Shown piece by piece: positions 57,321-64,000 of a stretch of DNA of 64,000 nt (the first letter of the stretch is position 1; the number at the start of each line of letters is the position of its first letter). The stretch lies in NCBI RefSeq assembly GCF_002979515.1, contig NZ_PCPA01000005.1, positions 62,001 to 126,000 on the forward strand, given 5' to 3'. The notes beneath the pieces were generated by a model. That model worked only from the letters and a program-made list of their open reading frames with translations, did not search any database and had not been told where the DNA came from. This DNA comes from Microbacterium sp. MYb54 (GTDB taxonomy: Bacteria; Actinomycetota; Actinomycetes; Actinomycetales; Microbacteriaceae). The position numbers were made by a program, and so were the translations under genes.

Positions 57321-58163
57321 ATGAACGCGCACACCTGGACGCAGAAGCTGCAGGTCGACGACGGCTTCCGCCTCGCCGACATCGATCCCGACAGCAAGCC
57401 CGGATACGTCGGCGGCAAGTCGCACGGCGCTCGCGACCTCGCCGCGGGCCTGGAGAGCCTGAACGGCCTGCAGGAGCGGCTGTTCGCCGAGAGCCGCGCG
57501 GGAGTGGCCAAGGATGCGGTGCTGCTGGTGCTGCAGGCGATGGATTCGGCAGGCAAGGGCGGCATCGTGCGGCACGTCGTCGGCGGCGTCGACCCACAGG
57601 GCGTCGCGCTCGCCGCGTTCAAGGCGCCGACCGCAGAGGAGCGCGAGCACGACTTCCTCTGGCGGGTCGAGAAGCGGCTGCCCGATCCCGGGTTCATCGG
57701 GGTGTTCGACCGCTCCCACTACGAGGACGTGCTGATCGGACGGGTTCGCGAGCTCGCCGCACCCGCCGAGATCGAGCGCCGCTATGACGCGATCAACGAG
57801 TTCGAGGCCCGGGTCGCGGCATCCGGTACCCGCATCGTCAAAGTGATGCTGCACATCTCGCCCGAGGAGCAGAAGTCACGCCTCATGGAGCGCCTCGACC
57901 GCCCGGACAAGCACTGGAAGTACAACCCGGGCGACGTGGACGAGCGGATGCTGTGGCCGCAGTACATGGAGGCCTACCAGACCGTGTTCGATCGCACCTC
58001 GACGGAGGCGGCGCCGTGGCACGTGATCCCGGCGAACGCCAAGTGGTACGCGCGGCTCGCTGTGCAGGAGCTGCTGCTCGCAGCGCTGGAGGACATCGAC
58101 CCCCAGTGGCCGGCGGCCGACTTCGACGTCGAGGCCGAGAAGAAGCGCCTCGCCGCGAGCTGA
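57321..58163 (+). CDS. Polyphosphate kinase 2 family protein
   Basis: A 280-residue PPK2-type enzyme that transfers phosphate between polyphosphate and nucleotides. Walker A lies in LLVLQAMDSAGKGGIVRHVV (68-87), Walker B in GVFDRSHYEDVLIGRV (127-142, Asp130), and the lid region follows near 190-215 (EEQKSRLMERLDRPDKHWKY). The single-domain length points to the class I/III group; nucleotide preference cannot be read. CAGGAT ends 6 bases before the ATG, a leaderless start. Confidence 0.92.
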   Translation: MNAHTWTQKLQVDDGFRLADIDPDSKPGYVGGKSHGARDLAAGLESLNGLQERLFAESRAGVAKDAVLLVLQAMDSAGKGGIVRHVVGGVDPQGVALAAFKAPTAEEREHDFLWRVEKRLPDPGFIGVFDRSHYEDVLIGRVRELAAPAEIERRYDAINEFEARVAASGTRIVKVMLHISPEEQKSRLMERLDRPDKHWKYNPGDVDERMLWPQYMEAYQTVFDRTSTEAAPWHVIPANAKWYARLAVQELLLAALEDIDPQWPAADFDVEAEKKRLAAS

Positions 58164-58176
58164 GTGCAAGCCGTGG

Positions 58177-59430
58177 TCAGGCCAGCGCGTCGACCAGCGG
58201 CCGGAACTTCACGCGGGTCTCGAGCAGTTCGCTCTCCGGGTCGGAGCCGGCGACGATCCCCGCGCCCGCGTATGCGGTCACACCGATCTCACCCCGACCT
58301 GCGGTGAACTGCGCGCAGCGCAAGGCGATCGCCCATTCGCCGTTGCCCGCAGCATCCACCCAGCCGACCGGTCCGGCGTAGCGGCCACGGTCGAAGGGCT
58401 CGAGGTCGCGGATCGCGGCGATGGCCGAAGGCGTCGGTGTGCCGGCGACGGCGGCGGTCGGATGCAGCACCCCGACGAGGTCGAGCGCGGACTCGCCGTC
58501 CGCCAGCTCGCCCTCCACGTCGGTCGCGAGGTGGAAGAGGTTCGGCAGCTTCAGCAGGAAGGGCTGCTCGCTCGCGGCGAGCACCCGCGTGTGAGAGCGC
58601 AGCGACGAGAGCACGCTCTGCACGGCGTACTGGTGCTCATCGAGGTCTTTCGTGCTCGAGGCGAGGTGGGCGGATGCTGCGGTGTCGGCATCCGCGTCGG
58701 CTCCGCGACCGATCGTGCCGGCGAGCACCCGCGCCGTGACGGTGCCGTCGTGCACGGTCACGAGAGTCTCGGGGCTCGCGCCGATCAGTCCGTCGACGGC
58801 GAACGCCCAGGTGTCGGGATAGCCGGTCGACAGCTCCCGCACCAGGCGGCGAAGGTCGGACCCGGCCGGAATGCTGCCGGTGAGATCGCGTGCGAGCACG
58901 ACCTTGCTCAACTCGCCGTCGGCGATGCGGGTGAGGGCGCGGCGGACCGAATCCTGGTACCCCTGTGGGCTCTGCGCCCCGGGGCCGAGCGTGCCCGCCC
59001 AGTGCGGACCATAGGGCTGCGTGGCGAAGCGGTCATCGCTCTGCGGGTTTCCGGAGTGGCGGATCGTGGTGCGCCAGAACCGGTCGCCGTGTCGTCCCAC
59101 CACCTGCGTGGGGAGCACGAGCACGCTGTCGGCGTCCGAGGCCTCGTCGAAGGTGAACGCTCCGAATGCGACCAGCCCGCTGCCGGGCAGTCCCACCGGG
59201 TCGGAGATCTCCGCCTGCGCGGCCATGGCCCGCCACACGGTCGCAAGCGTCGCCGTGCGCGACTCATCGGCACGCGCAGGAGGTCGGATCTCCGCCAGGG
59301 TCTCGCCGACGGCGACGATCCCGTCTCCGCGGCGTAGCCACGCGAGGGGCCGCGCGGGATCCGCGTAGGCGAGGAGGTCTTCGACCGGGTCGATCTCTCG
59401 GGTCTCCACGACCAGGTGGGTGGTGTGCAC
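58177..59430 (-). CDS. menF: Isochorismate synthase
   Basis: A 417-residue chorismate-utilising enzyme. The C-terminal catalytic domain has ELSKVVLARDLTGSIP near residue 195, GASPETLVTVHDGTVTARVLAG near 245 and AGAGIVAGSDPESELLETRV near the end, matching MenF/EntC. With menD on the opposite strand 0.9 kb away, the role is menaquinone, although siderophore synthesis is an alternative use of isochorismate. The GTG start is preceded by TAGGCT with a 6-base gap. Convergent with PPK2. Confidence 0.9.
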   Translation of the reverse strand: MHTTHLVVETREIDPVEDLLAYADPARPLAWLRRGDGIVAVGETLAEIRPPARADESRTATLATVWRAMAAQAEISDPVGLPGSGLVAFGAFTFDEASDADSVLVLPTQVVGRHGDRFWRTTIRHSGNPQSDDRFATQPYGPHWAGTLGPGAQSPQGYQDSVRRALTRIADGELSKVVLARDLTGSIPAGSDLRRLVRELSTGYPDTWAFAVDGLIGASPETLVTVHDGTVTARVLAGTIGRGADADADTAASAHLASSTKDLDEHQYAVQSVLSSLRSHTRVLAASEQPFLLKLPNLFHLATDVEGELADGESALDLVGVLHPTAAVAGTPTPSAIAAIRDLEPFDRGRYAGPVGWVDAAGNGEWAIALRCAQFTAGRGEIGVTAYAGAGIVAGSDPESELLETRVKFRPLVDALA

Positions 59431-59474
59431 GCATCCAGCCTATGCCGCTCAGGGCGCATGGATTCGCGTGGTCG

Positions 59475-59480
59475 TAGGGT
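59475..59480 (+). promoter_or_regulatory. -10 element TAGGGT of a leaderless promoter
   Basis: TAGGGT ends 6 bases before the ATG of the DUF402 gene. It faces the leaderless TAGGCT promoter of menF (59437-59442), so the two divergent promoters lie within 44 bp. Confidence 0.55.
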
Positions 59481-59486
59481 GAGCGG

Positions 59487-60050
59487 ATGAGCGATGCACG
59501 CCCCGCACCCGGCACCGAGATGGTCTTCCAGTGGCGCAAGTGGGACGGCTCGCCGCACTGGCGGCACGAGTGCGTCTATCTCGGCGCCGATGAGTGGGGC
59601 GACTGGATCGGGCAGCCCGTCGGGTGGCACAGCGTGCGACCCGGCGCCGAGTTCCACGCGGGCGGTCCGAACGTCACGCTCGTCCCGGCGAGCGGTGACC
59701 ATGCTCTGACCGTCAACCGTCGTCACCGCAAGGGCATGCGCATCTACATCGACCTGGGGTGGGACATCCGGTGGTCGGATGACCCGCTGCTGGCGACCGG
59801 CATCGACATGGACCTCGATGTGGTGCGTGTGGAAGGGGCGCGCGGGACCTGGGTCGACGACCGCGACGAGTGGGCCGAGCACAGCGCCCGCTACGGCTAT
59901 CCGGCCGACGTGATGACCCACCTCGAGGCTCTCGCGCTCGACCTCGAGGCGCAGGTGCGTGCGCAGGTCGCTCCGTTCGACGATGCCACCGCCGATCCGT
60001 GGCTCGACCGCCTCGAAGCCCTGGGTCTCGCGCCTAGACTGAACCCGTGA
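59487..60050 (+). CDS. DUF402 domain protein
   Basis: A 187-residue protein with the DUF402/FomD-like barrel (residues 15-150). The acidic metal-binding pattern is visible in IYIDLGWDIRW, DMDLDVVR and DDRDEWAEHSARYGYPADV. Some DUF402 proteins (e.g. FomD-like) hydrolyse nucleoside diphosphates or nucleotidyl-phosphonates, which suggests a phosphohydrolase, but this member's substrate is unknown. It overlaps menG as GTGA. Confidence 0.88.
   Translation: MSDARPAPGTEMVFQWRKWDGSPHWRHECVYLGADEWGDWIGQPVGWHSVRPGAEFHAGGPNVTLVPASGDHALTVNRRHRKGMRIYIDLGWDIRWSDDPLLATGIDMDLDVVRVEGARGTWVDDRDEWAEHSARYGYPADVMTHLEALALDLEAQVRAQVAPFDDATADPWLDRLEALGLAPRLNP
60035..60040 (+). promoter_or_regulatory. Internal -10 element TAGACT for menG
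   Basis: Inside the end of the DUF402 gene, TAGACT ends 6 bases before the menG GTG. menG can thus have its own leaderless transcript as well as read-through from DUF402. Confidence 0.5.
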
Positions 60051-60766
60051 CCCCGAACGATGTGAACCGCGCCGATCTCGGCAAGGACCCCTCCCGCGTC
60101 AGCGGCATGTTCGACCAGGTCGCCGCGGGGTACGACCGCACCAACACGGCGATGACCTTCGGCAACGACGTCCTGTGGCGCGCGGCGACGACCCGGGCGG
60201 TCGCACCGAAGCCGGGGGAGCGGATCCTCGATCTCGGTGCCGGCACCGCGTCGTCGTCGGCATCGCTCGCGCGCAGCGGCGCCGAGGTGGTCGCGGCCGA
60301 CTTCTCGCCGGGGATGCTCGCCGAGGGCCAGCGCCGGCACGGTGCCATGCGCAACCTGTCGTTCGTGCAGGCGGATGCCACCGACCTGCCGTTCCCCGAC
60401 GCGCAGTTCGACGCCGTCACCATGTCGTATGCGCTGCGCAACGTGAACGACCCCAAGAAGGCGCTGCGCGAGCTGTACCGCGTGACCAAGCCGGGCGGCC
60501 GACTCGTGATCAACGAGTTCTCCACCCCACCGGCCAAGCTCTTCCGCGGTGCCTACCGCTTCTACAACGCCCAGGTGCTGCCTCGCGTCGCACGCGTCGC
60601 CGGCACCAACGGCGACGCCTACGACTACCTCAACGAGTCGATCCGCGAGTGGCCGGACCAGAAGCGGCTCTCGGCGTGGATCCGCGAGGCCGGTTGGGTC
60701 GACGTCGCCTACCGCAATCTCTCGTTCGGCATCGTTGCCCTGCACAGAGCGCGCAAGCCGGAGTGA
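60047..60766 (+). CDS. menG: Demethylmenaquinone methyltransferase
   Basis: A 239-residue SAM-dependent methyltransferase of the UbiE/MenG family, last step of menaquinone synthesis. SAM motif I is ILDLGAGTASSSASLA near residue 62, motif II DATDLPFPDAQFDAVTMSYA near 108, and the UbiE hallmark YDYLNESIREWPDQ near 190. GTG start. The next gene makes the polyprenyl tail, so the pair sits in a normal menaquinone context. Confidence 0.94.
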   Translation: MTPNDVNRADLGKDPSRVSGMFDQVAAGYDRTNTAMTFGNDVLWRAATTRAVAPKPGERILDLGAGTASSSASLARSGAEVVAADFSPGMLAEGQRRHGAMRNLSFVQADATDLPFPDAQFDAVTMSYALRNVNDPKKALRELYRVTKPGGRLVINEFSTPPAKLFRGAYRFYNAQVLPRVARVAGTNGDAYDYLNESIREWPDQKRLSAWIREAGWVDVAYRNLSFGIVALHRARKPE

Positions 60767-60800
60767 TTCTCTCGGTCGAAACCGCGACACTCGACGAAGG

Positions 60801-60806
60801 TAGGCT
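60801..60806 (+). promoter_or_regulatory. -10 element TAGGCT of a leaderless promoter
   Basis: TAGGCT ends 6 bases before the GTG of the polyprenyl synthase gene. Confidence 0.5.
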
Positions 60807-60812
60807 GGGACC

Positions 60813-61874
60813 GTGACTTCGAGCCCCACCGCCCCGGGTTCGCGACTGGCGAGCCGTCTCGGCTTCAGCGATCGCGTCTTCATCGGCCCTGCCGCCCGAC
60901 GTGTGGCGCGCGCCATCGAAGACGGGCTCGAACTCGTCGAGACCGGGCTCGCCGAAGACGTCCGCGTCGCCGACCCGCTCGCAGACGCGGCCAGCCGCTA
61001 CCTGTACGAGGCCGGTGGCAAGCGCATCCGTCCCGTCCTCACGCTCCTCGCCGCCCAGCTCGGCGACGGCAACACCACTGAGGTCATCGACGTCGCCAAG
61101 GCGCTGGAGATCACCCACCTCGGCTCGCTCTACCACGACGACGTCATGGACGGCGCCGACCGTCGACGCGGAGTTCCAGCAGCTCACGCCGTGTGGGGAA
61201 ACAACATCGCGATCCTCACGGGCGACATCCTGTTCTCCCGCGCCAGCCAGCTGATGTCACGACTTGGCGAGCGCGCCATCCGGCTCCAGGCAGACACGTT
61301 CGAGCGTCTCGTCCTCGGTCAGATGCACGAGACGCTCGGTCCGCAGGAGGGTGACGACCCGATCGCGTTCTACATCCAGGTGCTCGCCGACAAGACGGGC
61401 TCGCTGATCGCGGCGGCCACGCAGGGCGGCGTGATCTTCTCCAACGCCTCTTCGGAGTACGAGGAGCCGTTGCGGGTGTACGGCGAGAAGATCGGCGTCG
61501 CCTTCCAGCTGCTCGACGATGTGATCGACCTCTCGGCCAAGCCGGAGGAGACGGGCAAGGTGCCGGGGACCGATCTGCGCGCAGGGGTTCCGACCATGCC
61601 GTACCTGCTGCTCAAGGCTGAGGGAGATGCGGCGTCGACCGATCTCGCGGCGCGCATCGACGACGGGGTCGCCCTCATCGCAGACGGCGCTGACCCCTCG
61701 ATCCTCGACGGTCCGTTGGACGAGCTGCGTGACCATGCGGTGACGCAGAAGACCCTCGAGCTCGCGCACGCGTGGACGCGAGATGCCGTCGACGCCCTCC
61801 AGCCACTCCCGCGCGGCACTGTGCGTGAGGCACTGACTCGATTCGCAGAGACCCTCGCCGAACGCTCCAGCTGA
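60813..61874 (+). CDS. Polyprenyl diphosphate synthase (trans type)
   Basis: A 353-residue isoprenyl synthase. Both Asp-rich motifs are present: FARM DDVMD at 109-113 followed by RRRG, and SARM DDVID at 235-239. Lys/Arg for IPP binding lie in GGKRIRP (68-74). Its place after menG implies it makes the menaquinone side chain; product chain length cannot be read with certainty. GTG start, probably leaderless. Confidence 0.93.
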   Translation: MTSSPTAPGSRLASRLGFSDRVFIGPAARRVARAIEDGLELVETGLAEDVRVADPLADAASRYLYEAGGKRIRPVLTLLAAQLGDGNTTEVIDVAKALEITHLGSLYHDDVMDGADRRRGVPAAHAVWGNNIAILTGDILFSRASQLMSRLGERAIRLQADTFERLVLGQMHETLGPQEGDDPIAFYIQVLADKTGSLIAAATQGGVIFSNASSEYEEPLRVYGEKIGVAFQLLDDVIDLSAKPEETGKVPGTDLRAGVPTMPYLLLKAEGDAASTDLAARIDDGVALIADGADPSILDGPLDELRDHAVTQKTLELAHAWTRDAVDALQPLPRGTVREALTRFAETLAERSS

Positions 61875-61935
61875 ATCTGCGCGGGCGGCCCGTCGGGTCG
61901 CGCGCCGACTGCGACGGCATACGAAAGGACCTCCC

Positions 61936-63309
61936 ATGACCAAGCTCAGACTGGCCATCGTCGGTGCGGGCCCCGCCGGCATCTACGCCGCGGACATCCT
62001 GCTGAAGGCCGAGCGCAAGTTCGACGTCTCGATCGATCTCTTCGAGCAGCTCCCGGCGCCGTACGGGCTGGTGCGCTACGGCGTCGCGCCCGACCACCCC
62101 CGCATCAAGGGCATCATCACGGCTCTGCGTGACGTGCTCGACCGTGGTGACATCCGCCTGTTCGGCAACGTCCGCTTCGGCGAGGACATCACCCTCGACG
62201 ATCTGAAGAAGCACTACAACGCGGTGATCTTCTCGACCGGAGCGATCCGCGACACGTCGATGGACATCCCCGGGATCGATGCCGTCGCGTCCTACGGCGC
62301 TGCCGACTACGTCAGCTGGTTCGACGGGCACCCTGACGTCCCGCGTGAGTGGCCGCTGGATGCCGCGTCCGTCGGCGTCCTCGGCAACGGCAACGTCGCG
62401 CTCGACGTCGCACGCATGCTCGCCAAGCACGCGGAAGACCTGCTCGTCACCGAGGTGCCTGCCAACGTCTATGAGGGACTGAAGGCCAGCGAAGTCACCG
62501 ATGTGCACATCTTCGGACGCCGTGGTCCTGCACAGGTGAAGTTCACCCCTCTCGAGCTGCGTGAGCTCGGTGAGCTCCGCGATGTGGACATGGTCGTGTA
62601 CGACGAGGACTTCGACTACGACGACGCTGCGAAGGATGCCGTCGCGAGCAACAAGCAGGTCATGGTCATCGATCGCATCCTGCAGTCCTGGCGCAAGCGC
62701 GACTCGGTCAACAACGCAGGGGGCACGGCGTCTCGCCGCCTGCACCTGCACTTCTGGGCGAAGCCGGTCGAGATCCGCAAGGATGACGCCGGACGCGTCG
62801 CCGCACTCGTGTACGAGCGCACTCAGCCTGATGGGCAGGGTGGCGCCGTGGGTACCGGTGAGATGCGCGAGGTGCCGATCCAGTCGCTCTATCGCGCGAT
62901 CGGATACTTCGGTTCGCCGCTGCCCGGTGTGCCGTTCGACAAGAAGCACGGCGTGATCCCGAACCGCGAGGGGCAGGTTCTCGCGAAGGACTCCAATGAG
63001 CGCGTCCCCGGCATCTACGCGACCGGGTGGATCAAGCGCGGCCCGGTGGGTCTGATCGGACACACGAAGTCCGACGCCATGGAGACCGTGCGGCACATCA
63101 TCAACGACCAGGGCTCGTGGTGGCATGCGGAGGATCCCTCGGAGGAGGCCATCCCGGCGCTCCTGCAGGAGCGTGGCGTGCGCTGGACCGACCTCGACGG
63201 CTGGCACCGTCTCGACGAGCACGAGATCGCTCTCGGCGCCCCCGAGGAGCGCGCTCGCGTCAAGGTCGTCCCTCGTGAAGAGATGGTCCGCGTCTCGCGC
63301 GGGGAGTAG
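61936..63309 (+). CDS. Ferredoxin/flavodoxin-NADP+ reductase (FprA-like)
   Basis: A 457-residue FAD/NADP flavoprotein of the adrenodoxin-reductase type. The N-terminal FAD motif is LAIVGAGPAGIYAADIL, the NADPH motif VGVLGNGNVALDVARML near 155, and the C-terminal ATGWIKRGPVGLIGHTKSDA is a strong family hallmark. It moves electrons between NADPH and ferredoxin in the cytoplasm. A CGAAAGGACCTCCC ribosome site precedes the ATG. It follows the menaquinone genes by 61 bases. Confidence 0.94.
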   Translation: MTKLRLAIVGAGPAGIYAADILLKAERKFDVSIDLFEQLPAPYGLVRYGVAPDHPRIKGIITALRDVLDRGDIRLFGNVRFGEDITLDDLKKHYNAVIFSTGAIRDTSMDIPGIDAVASYGAADYVSWFDGHPDVPREWPLDAASVGVLGNGNVALDVARMLAKHAEDLLVTEVPANVYEGLKASEVTDVHIFGRRGPAQVKFTPLELRELGELRDVDMVVYDEDFDYDDAAKDAVASNKQVMVIDRILQSWRKRDSVNNAGGTASRRLHLHFWAKPVEIRKDDAGRVAALVYERTQPDGQGGAVGTGEMREVPIQSLYRAIGYFGSPLPGVPFDKKHGVIPNREGQVLAKDSNERVPGIYATGWIKRGPVGLIGHTKSDAMETVRHIINDQGSWWHAEDPSEEAIPALLQERGVRWTDLDGWHRLDEHEIALGAPEERARVKVVPREEMVRVSRGE

Positions 63310-63380
63310 CACCACCACGGTCCGGCCTCCCTCACCAGGTCGCGCGCTCGGCTAGCCTGGCGACGACGGGGGAGGAACGC

Positions 63381-64000
63381 ATGGCCGATTGGGTGCCCGA
63401 TGTTCTCGGCGACGAGTTCAAGCAGCTCACGCTCGACCTCGGCGCGGACGAACAGGGCCCTGTCGTGGCGACGCTGGTGCGTGCGCTGCCAAGAGAGCCG
63501 AGTCTGTGGGACCGGATACGCGGTCACCGACCCCTCCTCGACGGCGTCGACGTGCTGTACGTGCACGGCTGGTCCGACTACTTCTTCCAGAAGCGCCTTG
63601 CCCGCTTCTGGACTTCTCGTGGCGCCCGCTTCTTCGCTCTCGACCTGCGCAAGTACGGTCGCAGCCTCCGCGATGGGCAGACGCCGGGTTACATCGCCGA
63701 CCTCGCCACCTACGACGAAGACATCGGTGCGGCGCTGGATGCGATGGGTCGAGGCGAGGGCGGGGCCGAATCCGCCCGGCGCCTCATCCTGCTCGGGCAT
63801 TCCACCGGAGGCCTGACGTTGAGCCTGTGGGCATCCCGACACCCGGATGCCGCCGACGCCGTGATCCTCAACAGCCCTTGGCTGGAGTTTCAGTTCGCCC
63901 CGGCCAGAGCGGCGATCGCGCCGATGGTCGAGCTGCAGGCGAGGATCTGGCCGATGGAGGCTGCGCCGCAGGTCGATCTCGGCTTCTACACCCGCGCGCA
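63381..64000 (+). CDS. Alpha/beta hydrolase, C-terminus beyond the window
   Basis: The first 206 residues of an alpha/beta hydrolase. Visible are VLYVHGWSDYFFQKRLARFW (oxyanion region), nucleophile elbow LGHSTGG, and LRKYGRSL after strand 3; the acid and His of the triad would lie beyond the window edge. Resembles serine aminopeptidase S33/monoglyceride lipase types. A GGGGGAGGAACGC site precedes the ATG and a TAGCCT -10-like element lies at 63353-63358. Confidence 0.88.
   Translation, partial: MADWVPDVLGDEFKQLTLDLGADEQGPVVATLVRALPREPSLWDRIRGHRPLLDGVDVLYVHGWSDYFFQKRLARFWTSRGARFFALDLRKYGRSLRDGQTPGYIADLATYDEDIGAALDAMGRGEGGAESARRLILLGHSTGGLTLSLWASRHPDAADAVILNSPWLEFQFAPARAAIAPMVELQARIWPMEAAPQVDLGFYTRA

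Noticed and set aside
55277..57697. An 806-codon minus-strand frame across menD and part of the PPK2 gene
   Set aside because: It spans two well-identified plus-strand genes, has no domain and low-complexity Arg/Gly/Asp content; it is a mirror of strong codon bias.

Overview
The window is high-GC bacterial DNA with dense, short-spaced genes, many GTG starts, 4-bp ATGA/GTGA gene overlaps and actinobacterial families (DUF4229, DUF4916, DUF6421, DUF6716, menaquinone rather than ubiquinone genes, IdeR/DmdR-type iron boxes). This fits an actinobacterium of the Microbacteriaceae, most likely Microbacterium or a close relative; the genus is an inference from gene content only. At least fifteen genes have a TANNNT-type -10 element ending 6-7 bases before the start codon, so leaderless transcription seems common.

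Layout. 1-1.7 kb: an ABC-F ATPase. 2-8.5 kb: a first siderophore-iron cluster, with an AraC regulator, two permeases and an ATPase on the minus strand, divergent from a binding lipoprotein and a siderophore-interacting protein (SIP) fused to a methyltransferase-like domain. 8.6-19.6 kb: housekeeping and small regulators (esterase, threonine aldolase, MFS, SDR, DUF6421 with a divergent Lrp regulator, an ArsR regulator, menA). 19.6-25.9 kb: a 405-bp intergenic region rich in stem-loops, then a five-gene nonulosonic (sialic-type) acid glycan cassette. 25.9-28.8 kb: a drug-type ABC exporter with a divergent WYL regulator and a clear operator. 28.9 kb: an unusual tRNA-like gene with anticodon CAU. 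30.2-38.6 kb: a seven-gene, mostly translationally coupled siderophore operon (binding protein, two permeases, ATPase, two ABC half-transporters, SIP) behind an iron box, with an AraC regulator upstream.

39.7-54 kb: ArfB-type ribosome rescue, a GntR-TetR fusion regulator with a flavin monooxygenase, Fic, a TetR/MFS pair, a nucleotidyltransferase, a hipBA toxin-antitoxin pair with three operator boxes, a rhomboid-like/DUF2156 membrane protein, a gene relic resembling ThuA, a sugar isomerase with a TetR regulator, and a tyrosine phosphatase. 54-64 kb: a DsbA-like protein and the menaquinone region (menD, menF, menG, polyprenyl diphosphate synthase) with PPK2, DUF402 and a ferredoxin-NADP reductase. 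The window ends inside an alpha/beta hydrolase.

The strongest theme is iron: two complete FecBCD-type importers, two SIP-family reductases, two AraC regulators and two iron boxes. In the second cluster the two ABC half-transporters have complementary defects: one keeps Walker A but has lost the LSGGQ signature, the other keeps LSGGQ but has lost Walker A, the Q-loop Gln and the H-loop His. Together with the SIP gene they look like a split version of the mycobacterial IrtA/IrtB system. The least explained elements are the tRNA-like gene, the tandem stem-loops before the glycan cassette, and the SIP-methyltransferase fusion.
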